Source of the DNA: a virus
Length of the DNA stretch: 32,133 bases
Reading direction: 5' to 3' (one strand)
Virus record (IMG/VR): IMGVR_UViG_3300021957_000166
Coordinates: 1 to 32,133 of that record
The notes below the pieces were generated by a model. That model worked only from the letters and a program-made list of their open reading frames with translations. It was not told the origin of the DNA and made no database searches. Shown piece by piece: positions 15,957 through 25,126 of this stretch. How positions within the stretch are numbered: the stretch's first letter is position 1; every line of letters begins with the position of its first letter. The position numbers were made by a program, and so were the translations under genes.

Positions 15957-16685
15957 TTAAAGATTTACACAAGGGCCCCCTGGCACATTATCACATTCAA
16001 GTATATCAACAACTTCATTGTTAAGTAGCTCCATTATTCTAAAAACCCCACTAGGAGTTGATACTCCACTAGTGTTTGCATACGCATAGTATCCATCAAC
16101 AAAAGTAAACGCACCTGCTATAACATCTCCAATAGTAAGAGTAAAGTAATCATTACCACTAACAACATATTGTTGGCTTGTACAAACATAACTTGGTGAT
16201 GTTGCGCAAAAATCAGTACAAACGCTTCTTCCTTGAGACATAAAAAATCCTCCTGACGGACATGTAGGACAAGCTGTTAAAGCTCCCAGTGCACCTAAGT
16301 TTTGCTGCCTGTATTGAGTGGAATTTTTTAATTTATACCATCCATCTGGAGCTAAGTTTAGAAGACCTGAGTCAGCATACATTAATGTAGTAGCTGGGTT
16401 TGTAAAAGAATCACCTGTAGCAAAATGAGCAGTATATAGTGTGCTAGATGTACAACATAGGTTTTGTGCCGAAACCCCATTAAGTCTTAAATCTTGTGAG
16501 TTTCCTGAACAAGAAGGGCATGTTGTTGATCCCGCAATTAAAGCTCCGCCAGATTGTTCTCTATATATTCCATTTTGCTGATAAAATCCATCAGCCGCAG
16601 GAGTCGTTAGAGCTGCGTCATCAAAAACAGCTGTTGCTAATAAAAAATCTGCGTTATCTAAATACTTATTTACTGTTGTTGCCAT
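15957..16685 (-). CDS. Cys-rich repeat protein, putative tail/adhesin component
   Basis: The 242 residues contain three diverged repeats of about 82 residues, each with a D-G-aromatic-Y core (DGFY 32-35, DGWY 114-117, DGYY 197-200). The first two are followed by a CPxC pair (56-59 and 139-142) and the third by a cysteine at 231. Eleven cysteines in total, several as CC or CxxC, suggest disulphide-stabilised or metal-bound small beta-domains, unusual in a phage virion protein. The gene sits between the gp10-like protein, which also ends in Cys-rich repeats, and the propeller adhesin, with gaps of 10 and 3 nt. A role in the distal tail or in surface binding is likely from context. No named domain is claimed. 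Confidence 0.7.
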   Translation of the reverse strand: MATTVNKYLDNADFLLATAVFDDAALTTPAADGFYQQNGIYREQSGGALIAGSTTCPSCSGNSQDLRLNGVSAQNLCCTSSTLYTAHFATGDSFTNPATTLMYADSGLLNLAPDGWYKLKNSTQYRQQNLGALGALTACPTCPSGGFFMSQGRSVCTDFCATSPSYVCTSQQYVVSGNDYFTLTIGDVIAGAFTFVDGYYAYANTSGVSTPSGVFRIMELLNNEVVDILECDNVPGGPCVNL

Positions 16686-16695
16686 TTATATTTTT

Positions 16696-19600
16696 TTAAG
16701 GTTGAGACCCACAATCACAACAAGCAGATACTTCTGATGATGCGTCATAACAAAACTCACTTATGATTCCCGGTTCGCTTACGCAATCACAGCAAGCAGA
16801 TTGAAAGCTTGTTGCATCATAACAAAAAGTCTCAATTGCACTATCTCTTAAATCCCATACCAAATATAAGAATTTTTCGTCACTAGGATTTTGATAAATA
16901 AATTGAGCATAATACCCTCCGCTTGTAGGAAAGCTTTGTATTGGTGTTATATTATTTAATAATGGAATTAATGTACTTATATCAGATTCTTGATAATTAA
17001 CATCAGATATTAAGTATAATAATTTATCGGAAAGCGGATTAAAAACTGTTAATGTTTTTATCTCCATCGTAACAATTGAGCCTTCCGCGGGTATTGTTCC
17101 AAAAGATTCTGGTCCTGTTTGGTCTTGAAACAATGAAACCCCATCTGATTCCATTACTATAAAGTTATTGTTATAAGGACTTATGTTTGATGATAATTCC
17201 CACTTATATCTTATTTTTGCTGTTTCACCCACATCTGTAGGGCTATTTAAAAATATTTGTCTTACAGTTAATTCTGTTGTTTCAGGACAATTAAACTTCA
17301 TCGTATAGCTAGTATTTTCTTGAGGAACTATAACAATTTGAGCTAATATTGGGTTTGATTGAGGCTTGTTAAACGTCAACACGCCTGTTCCTGAAATAAA
17401 AGTATTTACTATAAGATTTTGATTGTAAAAAATAGAAACTGCCAAACTGCCTGAAGATATATTGTAATCTATATTTACATCACCAATAGTAGTTCCTAAG
17501 TTTAAATTAAATGAAAAAGTATTTAAAGTATTTAGCTGCTCTAAGACATATCCGCATTCTCTTTCCAAAGCAGGAACAGGAACTAAATTTGCATTTGAAC
17601 TTAACACATATTCATTCATATATGGATCAAACCCACCAAGTTTTTCTGTAAAAAATGATTTTAAAAATAAATCTCTAAACCAACTACGCATACCTACTTG
17701 AGATATAACAGAAAGCTTGTCTGATTTTGCAGAGCCCCCTTTTAAGTTTATAACAGAACTTCTTTTTGCGTCTGTAAAATAAACATCAAATCCATAAACA
17801 GCAAAGCTTTCAGGGTTATTGCTTATTCCGTATTCTTCTAATCTAGCTAATTGAGTTCCTAAAACTTCAGGAATAGATGTTATGGCGCCGCCTGCAGCCG
17901 CATCAGATAATAAATTTTTACCAACCAATACATATGATATTTTATCTTCCTGCAAAGTAAGAATATCAGTTTGTCTTGCGTGCATTTTTCTTAATGGGCC
18001 AAACTCTCTTTCAAGGGTTTTAAAATTTGCTAAAGCTAAATTAAATTGATTTAATTTATTTAACCTGCTTTCTTGATTAAATACTCCACTATAAGTTATG
18101 TCTGAAAATCTGTGAACTTCCTTGTATTCTTCTTCAGATACAGAAGTAACTTTGCTGCCTAAAGACAAGACGGGTGTTGTTAATGCATCTAAAATTCTGT
18201 CAGATTCTACTCCATTACCAAAAGTATAACAGTTAAAAAAACTTAAATCAATAATTGCAGGCTGACTTGATGTTTGATTTTGATCAGAGTCTGCACTACC
18301 TGATAAATGAAATCCATTTACAATATCAAAAGTTTGTTCGTTTTCATAATAAAGCTCATCATTTGCCTGTATTGGTTCAGTTTCAAAAATACTTAAAGTA
18401 GTGGCTCTATTAACAACAATTTGAACCGTTTCATAAGAACCTCTTTTATCTGGAGAACCACATTTAGGAGTACCTGTTTGTATAATTAACCAAAGATTTC
18501 CATCTGCTTCTTCTTGAAAACTAATAGTTGTTGTCCCTGGATTAACATAATTTGTAAAATAAGTCTGTACCCCATTAATTTGGTCTATAGTATTTATTGT
18601 ATTATCACTACCAGTTGATATTCCATTTGTAAAATCTATATTTTGACCAGAAACAAACGCAGCTAAATCTGAATAATCTTGACCTGCTGTAAATGTCTTG
18701 TTGTAGTCATACCTTCTGCTTCCACATCTAGACCCTCTTTTGTTTCTATTAGTATTAAATCTAAATTCAATTATACTGCCTGACGGAATATCAAAAGGAA
18801 TATAGGATCCAGGATTTGCGTCATCTTCAAATGCACAAGAAACTCTTGCATAGCTATAACTAGAGCCTGTATTAGGTGATTCAGTAATATAACTAAAACC
18901 TCCTTGACTTGTCCTGTCTATAAATGAATTATCAGGAGCATTTGCAGCAAAATTAGATGGCTTAAGCTGCATATAAGTTCCAGCAGGCTGACCACAAGTC
19001 CCTGATATAACCTGTCCATCTGCGTCTTTTGTACATAAAAAATCTTCTGCTTGACTCTTAAAGTCTAAAACTTTAGTTTCTGTGCATCTAAGAACAGGAC
19101 CATTACTATCTGATTTTACAAATAAATTAGAATTATCTTTAACTTTATCCCTATTATCTCCTTCAAGTTTATACCATGCATTGCCAGTTTCTTCTTCTCT
19201 AAAAAATATATTAGAATAAATTGTTCTGTATCCTGTCTTGGACTCTTTGATAACAAATTTATATTTTGTAGCCCAATAAGGAGGATAATTATTTAATTGT
19301 ACTCTTATATTATTTTTTGTTATTGAGTTTTCACATGGAATGTAAACAGTATTTTCTGTATCTACTAATGCAGTTGTGCTTCTTCCATAGTCATCCATGT
19401 ACACTATTGCAGCTTCATAGTCTCTATTACTATGAAGACTTTCTTTTGATGAGTCTAATGAGTATAATCCAGTTACCTCAATTGCTTGTAAATATTCGTA
19501 AGCATAATTCCCTGGAGTTGCTATTTCTTCAAACCTAAGCCCTGGAACAATAATTCCTACAACATCACTTCCTGCTGAACTTTGTATAACAAATCCTTCA

Positions 19601-21114
19601 TTTATACCTGCAACACCAAATCCATCATAAGACCAATTATTTTTGGCTACGATTCCACAGTTAAAAACATCAGTAACAGAAGTTCCATCAGAGCAATTCG
19701 GAATAGGTTGAAACGAAGATACTGCATCCACAAATTCTGGACTAGTAACTAAATCATGAATATTAGAATAGTTTTCTTGTAAATTAAATAAAAATGTAAA
19801 ATTAAATTGATTTTCAGGTTGAGTGCCGTCATCATATAAAGGGTCACCACTATATTGGCTATTAATATAATTAAAATCAATTCCTATTTGAGATCCCTGT
19901 ATTAAATTTAATCCTGCAAAATTTATTTGAACCAATGAATTTTGAACTGACACAATATTATCTATGGTATAATTAAAAGAGTTTCTAACACCCTCAAGCT
20001 CATCATTTACTAAAGACTCTGTTATTAAAGATAAATCATAGTTTAAATATATTTGTTTGCCATTTTCATTTACAACATCATAGCCATCAACATAATTACC
20101 GAGCATCAATCTATTTCCCATTATAGTTAAAGCTTGAGCTAATCTAGGCACATTATCATAAAGCCTTAATAATTGTTCTTCAGGAAGAGCTGTGTATATT
20201 TTTTTATTTGTAAACTGAATAGATTGAGTTGTATTGTCAAGCCAACCTTGGTCAATTTTATTATATCTTTCAATTACATTTACTGATTGGCTTGTTGAGA
20301 ATTTAAATAAAACATCAACATCTTTTACATTTCTTCCTCCAACATTAAAAGAAATATTAACACTATTAAAGATGTTTTTCATTCCATCATTATTGTATGT
20401 GTCATAATTTATCTGAAATGGGCCCGGAGTAAACGATACTCTTGTAAATGGTGATATAGCAGAATACTCTCCATCTTCATATTGCCATCTATATGCAAAA
20501 CTTAAAAACAAGTCATCCATATAATTTTCTTCTCCTGCAATTTGAATTTGATTTAATACAGGAGCGTTTAATGGAGGGGCCAATATTACACCTATATCTT
20601 GCTCCGTTATTTGGTCTATTCCAGAAACAGGCTCTAAGTAATTTCTATTTATATTTATTTTTCTAGGAGGATTTAAATTGTCTGTAAAAAACAATAAATC
20701 TCCAATTAAATCTATTCCATTAATTAAAAAATCCTTACTAAAATTTAATACAGAAGTAGATATAACGTGGTAAAATAAAATAGAATTTTGAATATTAAAT
20801 GAAATAATCATGTCCACTTTGCCTGTTGGAGACAATATGTTATTTTGATCATGAACAAACCAATAGATAGTTTCATTAGCTCCGTCCTCATATGCGCCAA
20901 TACACCTTGCATTGGATGTTAAAGGAAGATTTAAATATTTAATTTCAACTAAAAGACTATTTCCTTTAGAGTTTTCTACTGCTCCTATTTCAGTTCCTTC
21001 AGTAGAACCTAGCCTAACATTTAAAGCGTCTATGTATTCTCCTTGAGGAACTAAACGTTCATCAACGGATTTATTCATTCGACCTTTTATAAAGTTCTTT
21101 TGAATTTTAGCCAT
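16696..21114 (-). CDS. Tail stabilisation protein, P22 gp10-like (crAss-like phage type)
   Basis: The 1472-residue protein opens with a signature shared by the gp10-like stabilisation proteins of crAss-like and related podoviruses: GRMNKSVDERLVPQGEYIDA followed by LNVRLGSTEGTEIGAVEN (residues 11-48). Most of the rest appears beta-rich, as in the known tail-assembly proteins that close the portal and build the distal tail. The last 45 residues hold two copies of a FCYDA...ACCDC unit. The start codon lies 1 nt after the stop of the upstream adaptor gene, and the Cys-rich repeat gene follows after 10 nt. It is much longer than P22 gp10 (about 470 aa), in line with the large versions in Bacteroidota phages, which may also carry surface-exposed modules. 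Confidence 0.85.
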   Translation of the reverse strand: MAKIQKNFIKGRMNKSVDERLVPQGEYIDALNVRLGSTEGTEIGAVENSKGNSLLVEIKYLNLPLTSNARCIGAYEDGANETIYWFVHDQNNILSPTGKVDMIISFNIQNSILFYHVISTSVLNFSKDFLINGIDLIGDLLFFTDNLNPPRKININRNYLEPVSGIDQITEQDIGVILAPPLNAPVLNQIQIAGEENYMDDLFLSFAYRWQYEDGEYSAISPFTRVSFTPGPFQINYDTYNNDGMKNIFNSVNISFNVGGRNVKDVDVLFKFSTSQSVNVIERYNKIDQGWLDNTTQSIQFTNKKIYTALPEEQLLRLYDNVPRLAQALTIMGNRLMLGNYVDGYDVVNENGKQIYLNYDLSLITESLVNDELEGVRNSFNYTIDNIVSVQNSLVQINFAGLNLIQGSQIGIDFNYINSQYSGDPLYDDGTQPENQFNFTFLFNLQENYSNIHDLVTSPEFVDAVSSFQPIPNCSDGTSVTDVFNCGIVAKNNWSYDGFGVAGINEGFVIQSSAGSDVVGIIVPGLRFEEIATPGNYAYEYLQAIEVTGLYSLDSSKESLHSNRDYEAAIVYMDDYGRSTTALVDTENTVYIPCENSITKNNIRVQLNNYPPYWATKYKFVIKESKTGYRTIYSNIFFREEETGNAWYKLEGDNRDKVKDNSNLFVKSDSNGPVLRCTETKVLDFKSQAEDFLCTKDADGQVISGTCGQPAGTYMQLKPSNFAANAPDNSFIDRTSQGGFSYITESPNTGSSYSYARVSCAFEDDANPGSYIPFDIPSGSIIEFRFNTNRNKRGSRCGSRRYDYNKTFTAGQDYSDLAAFVSGQNIDFTNGISTGSDNTINTIDQINGVQTYFTNYVNPGTTTISFQEEADGNLWLIIQTGTPKCGSPDKRGSYETVQIVVNRATTLSIFETEPIQANDELYYENEQTFDIVNGFHLSGSADSDQNQTSSQPAIIDLSFFNCYTFGNGVESDRILDALTTPVLSLGSKVTSVSEEEYKEVHRFSDITYSGVFNQESRLNKLNQFNLALANFKTLEREFGPLRKMHARQTDILTLQEDKISYVLVGKNLLSDAAAGGAITSIPEVLGTQLARLEEYGISNNPESFAVYGFDVYFTDAKRSSVINLKGGSAKSDKLSVISQVGMRSWFRDLFLKSFFTEKLGGFDPYMNEYVLSSNANLVPVPALERECGYVLEQLNTLNTFSFNLNLGTTIGDVNIDYNISSGSLAVSIFYNQNLIVNTFISGTGVLTFNKPQSNPILAQIVIVPQENTSYTMKFNCPETTELTVRQIFLNSPTDVGETAKIRYKWELSSNISPYNNNFIVMESDGVSLFQDQTGPESFGTIPAEGSIVTMEIKTLTVFNPLSDKLLYLISDVNYQESDISTLIPLLNNITPIQSFPTSGGYYAQFIYQNPSDEKFLYLVWDLRDSAIETFCYDATSFQSACCDCVSEPGIISEFCYDASSEVSACCDCGSQP
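16711..16827 (-). repeat. Tandem Cys-rich repeat at the C-terminus of the gp10-like protein
   Basis: Residues 1430-1444 and 1454-1468 are two copies of the pattern F-C-Y-D-A-(T/S)-S-x4-A-C-C-D-C, with a 24-residue (72-bp) period. Each copy has four cysteines. The copies form the extreme C-terminus. The underlying DNA is clearly related but not identical, so the duplication is maintained at protein level. Confidence 0.85.
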
Positions 21115-21115
21115 A

Positions 21116-22039
21116 TTATTTTATCCACTTGTTTTGACCTCTTAGGTTCATTAATAATCTTCCTGGATGGATATTGCTTAATCTTATTTTTGCGTTCCTT
21201 AAAAGAGCTGATTTTTCTTTTTTAGTTCTATTTATAATGTACTCTTGTATACCAAATTTACTTGAAAGTATTACATATTTTATGTAAGCATAAATAAACT
21301 CTTCAAATAATTTATTTACACTTATATCCGCATTTACACCACTCTCCATTCCATCTGAAACATATTCTAAAACAATTAACTCTCCCGCCATATCTGAACT
21401 AAAATTAATTACTCCTGATTTTTTGTTTATTTTAAAAGTAGGGTTTTGATTTGCTGTCTCAGTATTTAAACCATATCTTCCGCCGATAGGATATTCAAAA
21501 TACCATATTCCATTATAAAAATAACCTTCTTGTCCGTCATAAGGACTTTCAGCATTTAAATATATAGTTTTATTGCTTCCTGTAATTCTATCAATATCCA
21601 CCGTTGAAAACTCAGGTTTTAAAACATTACCATCTTGATCAAATAATATTTTATAATTATTATCTTGAAGATATGCGTCACTCCAATTTGTTTGAATATT
21701 TTCAGTTAAAGGTAATAATGTTCCATTTTTATACATTGAAATTCTAACCCAATTAACATAATCACTTGGCAAAATAAATCTTAAAGTATCATCAACTGCT
21801 AATTCTAAAATTTTAATTTCTTTTAAAGAATCATAATTTAATTCTTGTATTGCTCGTTTTGCATGAAATAAAATATTATATCTTTCTACGTTATTTATTA
21901 ATTTATCATTTCCAACATACATTAACTCAAAGTTATTTACTATGTCTTTTAATGTTACATATTGATATGAACCCCAATTAGCATTTTCAGGATTATTTCC
22001 ATCATTTTCATAATATTGATACTGTGTTAAATATGCCAT
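21116..22039 (-). CDS. Tail tubular / adaptor ring protein (P22 gp4 / T7 gp11-like)
   Basis: The 307-residue protein has the layout of head-to-tail adaptors found below the portal. It shows an opening WGSYQYVTLKDIVNNF, then FHAKRAIQELNYDSLKEIK (58-76), then the strand-turn LPSDYVNW (90-97). I recognise this combination from the tail tubular protein conserved in crAss-like phages. It should form a ring between the portal and the distal tail. It lies 3 nt after the stop of the 233-aa gene, which shares the LPxDY feature, and 1 nt before the gp10-like gene. The adaptor class is well supported; which ring position it takes is not. Confidence 0.8.
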   Translation of the reverse strand: MAYLTQYQYYENDGNNPENANWGSYQYVTLKDIVNNFELMYVGNDKLINNVERYNILFHAKRAIQELNYDSLKEIKILELAVDDTLRFILPSDYVNWVRISMYKNGTLLPLTENIQTNWSDAYLQDNNYKILFDQDGNVLKPEFSTVDIDRITGSNKTIYLNAESPYDGQEGYFYNGIWYFEYPIGGRYGLNTETANQNPTFKINKKSGVINFSSDMAGELIVLEYVSDGMESGVNADISVNKLFEEFIYAYIKYVILSSKFGIQEYIINRTKKEKSALLRNAKIRLSNIHPGRLLMNLRGQNKWIK

Positions 22040-22042
22040 ATC

Positions 22043-22744
22043 TTATCCTTGTTGTGTGTTTTCTATGCTTTCTTCTGCTTGACCAAATTGAACTAATGGT
22101 ATTTCTCTTATTGACATACCTGCATATTGAAGTATTTTGTTTACTAAATTAACTTGATCAGATAATGGTAATTCAAAATCTTGATAATCGGCTGCTGATT
22201 GGTCAAAAACAGGCTCTCCTTGACTTAATGAAACATAAGTCCAATTAGGATCTTTTGGGTATCTAATATATTGAATTTTTACGCTTTTAGTAGATGAAGG
22301 GTATAGAGTAACTGTATTTCCTTCAAGTGTATAGGCGGGAAACATTTCAGATGGAGCTGTTAATTGAGAGGCATTTAATGATAGTATTTTACTTTGACTA
22401 ACTCTTTCTATTTCTGTATTGTCAGGAATAAAATAAATTTTATTAACTAAATAATAGTCATTTGGTAAATCAAATTGATTTAAAATAGGAGTATAACTGC
22501 TTGTTAAAGAAAAGCTATCCACAACTTCTACGAGTCCTTTTATAATATCAGCATATCCACTTCCTGAAACTCTAGCATTTTGTTTTACAATCCAATTATT
22601 GTATTGATAAAAATAATCTTCAAATATATCTAACTGAGCTTGTTTTGCGTATAAATTAAAGTCACTAGGAGTTATATATCCATAGTTGTTTTTATTTGCA
22701 ATTGAAAGAACAGTCGCTCTTACTGTATTTATAATAGATGCCAT
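22043..22744 (-). CDS. Head-tail connector / ring protein
   Basis: The 233-residue protein has an N-terminal helical region (residues 1-50, with NLYAKQAQLDIFEDYFYQY), a LPNDYYLV element (93-100) and a later strand pattern (TVTLYPSSTKSVKIQYIRYP). The order of helices, LPxDY turn and closing strands mirrors the next gene product, so the two look like distant paralogues of one adaptor fold. Similar proteins occur at this place in crAss-like genomes. A TATATTTG box lies 15 nt before its ATG, directly after a terminator, so this gene probably starts a new transcription unit covering the tail genes. Confidence 0.75.
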   Translation of the reverse strand: MASIINTVRATVLSIANKNNYGYITPSDFNLYAKQAQLDIFEDYFYQYNNWIVKQNARVSGSGYADIIKGLVEVVDSFSLTSSYTPILNQFDLPNDYYLVNKIYFIPDNTEIERVSQSKILSLNASQLTAPSEMFPAYTLEGNTVTLYPSSTKSVKIQYIRYPKDPNWTYVSLSQGEPVFDQSAADYQDFELPLSDQVNLVNKILQYAGMSIREIPLVQFGQAEESIENTQQG

Positions 22745-22759
22745 TGATAATCCTTTTCA

Positions 22760-22767
22760 CAAATATA
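22760..22767 (-). promoter_or_regulatory. TAnnTTTG -7-like promoter box before the tail gene block
   Basis: On the - strand the sequence is TATATTTG, an exact match to the Bacteroidota -7 element, 15 nt before the ATG at 22744 and immediately after a hairpin terminator. No clear -33 TTTG is visible, because the expected position falls in the terminator. A terminator followed directly by a promoter box is the expected boundary between two transcription units. Confidence 0.5.
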
Positions 22768-22768
22768 C

Positions 22769-22800
22769 AAAAAAAAAGAGGCTTGAATAATCAAAGCCCC
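22769..22800 (-). terminator. Rho-independent terminator after the 258-aa gene
   Basis: On the - strand GGGGCTT pairs with AAGCCTC (one G-T wobble) around a 9-nt loop, followed by nine T residues. It lies just downstream of the 258-aa gene stop (22828) and before the TATATTTG box, separating the head genes from the tail genes. Confidence 0.8.
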
Positions 22801-22827
22801 TTCTTGGAAATAGTTAGTAGTTTGCTA

Positions 22828-23604
22828 TTAATCTAACTTTGAATCTAATATCCTTAAAACCTCCAATCCTTCGTCACTTTGAAGAAACGAAGCTAATATA
22901 AATAATGGGTCTTCTCCATAAGGAACTGTCAATAATTTATTTTTATTACCAGCTATATTGTAGTAAACATCTTTTTTGTTTTTAAGAATCAAAAGATTTT
23001 GACTAAAAAATTTAGCGCATTTGTTTTGAAGACGCAATAAAGGGTCATTTAAAGCCTCCATAAAATCATTAGGATATTGTTTTGCAAATAATCTAACATC
23101 TCTTTTTAATTCAGAAGAAGTTAAATTATCTACTCTTAAACCTATTACAACTCTTGCAACAGTTTCTAGCATTTCAATATCTAATTCTTTTGCTGACATT
23201 TGAGCATCTAGAGCTAAATCTAAATAATCTACATCAGAACTAGCATCTTTTTCTTTGTCAACCTCTACAAACATATGCCCCAAACCTGGGTGATGTGCTA
23301 AGAATTTTTGTAGTATTTGATTTTCTTTTGGAACAAATAATAGTCCATCTTCAAACACAATCGGTTCTAAGATTACATTTTTATCTTGTTCATCTTCAAA
23401 TATACTTTTTTGATTTTTAGAATATCGTAAAGCTCTATTTACTCCTGTTTCTTCATCAAACCATAAAAGAGATTTTCTTTTAGTGTTTCTAGATGGTATA
23501 GAGTAACTTAATGGAGCCTGATTTTTAGTTAATTTGTAAGCCTTGTTTACAAAAGATTTTTTTTTGTGTCTTACTGCAGTTTTAGTTTTTTTTGAAGTTG
23601 CCAT
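22828..23604 (-). CDS. Conserved head/neck protein of unknown function, 258 aa
   Basis: The protein starts with a very basic tail (ATSKKTKTAVRHKKKS) and continues with a strand-rich part (LLWFDEETGVNRALRYSKNQ, then EDGLLFVPKENQILQKFL near residue 85). The C-terminal half is mainly helical. I recall comparable proteins, with the same LLFVPKEN-type segment, next to the capsid gene in crAss-like phages, but their exact function is not known to me. The basic tail could bind DNA. It lies between terminators on both sides, so it may have its own transcript: one hairpin lies upstream after the capsid gene and one downstream. A head-completion or internal capsid role is an inference from position. 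Confidence 0.65.
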   Translation of the reverse strand: MATSKKTKTAVRHKKKSFVNKAYKLTKNQAPLSYSIPSRNTKRKSLLWFDEETGVNRALRYSKNQKSIFEDEQDKNVILEPIVFEDGLLFVPKENQILQKFLAHHPGLGHMFVEVDKEKDASSDVDYLDLALDAQMSAKELDIEMLETVARVVIGLRVDNLTSSELKRDVRLFAKQYPNDFMEALNDPLLRLQNKCAKFFSQNLLILKNKKDVYYNIAGNKNKLLTVPYGEDPLFILASFLQSDEGLEVLRILDSKLD

Positions 23605-23633
23605 TTGATTTAAATTTAATTTGATTTATAATT

Positions 23634-23662
23634 AAAAGGCTCAACATTAAGCTGAGCCTTTT
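23634..23662 (-). terminator. Hairpin terminator after the major capsid gene
   Basis: AAAAGGCTCA (23634-23643) pairs perfectly with TGAGCCTTTT (23653-23662) around a 9-nt loop. The 10-bp stem ends in CCTTTT on either strand, so it could work in both directions; on the - strand it lies 15 nt after the capsid gene stop. The T-tract is short, so termination may be partial, letting some transcripts run into the 258-aa gene. Confidence 0.75.
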
Positions 23663-23676
23663 AGTATTAATTACTT

Positions 23677-25104
23677 CTAGTTATTGAAAATAAAGAAGTT
23701 GTTAGCGCCTAAAGTACATAGAGCTCTTTCTGATAAGAAGTTTACTTCCATCGCATCTAAATCCGATGTAGCAGCTCCTCCAGCTGAACCTGTAATCCAA
23801 GTTTTGTAACGTCTGTCTTCAGTTTCTGAAGCTCTGTATCGAACATGCAAGAATGGTCTCTTAGCGTTCTTTCCAAGAACTTGGTCGTATACAGTTGTAG
23901 AACCTGCAGGAACTAATATTCCATTTATAGCTCCACCAACGATATCACCGCGCATTGTCGGATCGTTTAGGTATTTCCAATCAGTTTTGTAAAAGTCGTA
24001 ACCTCTACGGAAACCTGAAAAACCTAAATTAAGTGCCATTTCTTCATCATTGTCAAAAAGACCGTAAGAAGTTCCACCTGCTCCGTAAGAATTTTGAGCA
24101 GCTAACATATCATCGATATCAAATCCAAAGTCTCTATTTAAGAAAATTACATTCTCTTCAATAGAACCTTGCTTATCTAAACGCGAAATGATTGCATCAA
24201 AATCTGCCAAAGCATTAGGGTTTCCACCTGCCCATACATTTCCTCTTTGCTCAACAACATAGAAAAGTCCTTCAGAACCTTTATTACCTACACCAGAAGC
24301 AACGCCTTCTACAATTGCAGCTGCTCCACCACCTGCTTCCGCTGGTACTGCTTCAACCATTGCTGTTTCAAGATAATCTTCAAAACGTAAACGAGTTTCG
24401 TGCTCAGACTTCATGTACCATAAGAATCCAGTTGCACCGTTTTCTGTAGTTACTTCAATCCATCCAATTTGTGCCATATCTGAACCTGATACTGCGTAAC
24501 GGTCTTTAATGATAATTGGAGAATTTTCAAAGATTGAATCATCAGCCTCTAATTGACCTTGCATTCCAATAGAACCTTTTTGAAATTCTGAACCATAAAT
24601 GAATAATGAACACACAACTGCTGCTGCCATTGTTTGTCCTCCTGCTTCGTAATAAGCAACATCAATTGTACCTGCTGCAGTATCTACTGCTGTTACAATT
24701 GCTTTGTTACTATTAGTTGAACCAATTGAACTATCAGACAACATAATTGTTTGACCAACTCTAATTGCAATAGAACCAGCTCCTGGTACTAATACGTCTC
24801 CAATTGTCAAAGTAGCTGTATCTTGACCAGCTGCTGCTGCTGAAGTTACATTCGTGTACTTTGTGTGTAATCTTCCTTGCTCTGCCCATTTGATAAGGTC
24901 TGAGTTAGAAGGCATTTCTGCGCCTACCATTCTTAAGAATGATGCTACTGATCGATTACCATATCTTTCAAATTCTTTTTCATAAGTATCCGGTAGATAC
25001 TGATTTAAGAAATCAAAGTTTGTAATATAGTTTGTTTGTAATAAGACTTGCTCCGAACTTGGTTGCAAATCAAAACCTGGGGTTGCTTGAACTGATCCTG
25101 CCAT
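23677..25104 (-). CDS. Major capsid protein (crAss-like phage type)
   Basis: The 475-residue protein follows the scaffold gene and has the most GC-rich, Ala/Gly-rich coding region of the head genes, as usual for an abundant structural protein. The segment ERYGNRSVASFLRMVGAEMP and the following KWAEQGRLH (residues 46-80) are recognisable from major capsid proteins of crAss-like phages. An Ala/Gly-rich region with short strands (residues 85-165) could be an inserted surface domain. The length fits the roughly 480-500 residues typical of the group, which uses the HK97 fold. The hairpin directly after the stop would help set high expression. The fold is taken from the family and not visible as such. 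Confidence 0.85.
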   Translation of the reverse strand: MAGSVQATPGFDLQPSSEQVLLQTNYITNFDFLNQYLPDTYEKEFERYGNRSVASFLRMVGAEMPSNSDLIKWAEQGRLHTKYTNVTSAAAAGQDTATLTIGDVLVPGAGSIAIRVGQTIMLSDSSIGSTNSNKAIVTAVDTAAGTIDVAYYEAGGQTMAAAVVCSLFIYGSEFQKGSIGMQGQLEADDSIFENSPIIIKDRYAVSGSDMAQIGWIEVTTENGATGFLWYMKSEHETRLRFEDYLETAMVEAVPAEAGGGAAAIVEGVASGVGNKGSEGLFYVVEQRGNVWAGGNPNALADFDAIISRLDKQGSIEENVIFLNRDFGFDIDDMLAAQNSYGAGGTSYGLFDNDEEMALNLGFSGFRRGYDFYKTDWKYLNDPTMRGDIVGGAINGILVPAGSTTVYDQVLGKNAKRPFLHVRYRASETEDRRYKTWITGSAGGAATSDLDAMEVNFLSERALCTLGANNFFIFNN

Positions 25105-25126
25105 GATTTTATTTTTTTTAAATTAT

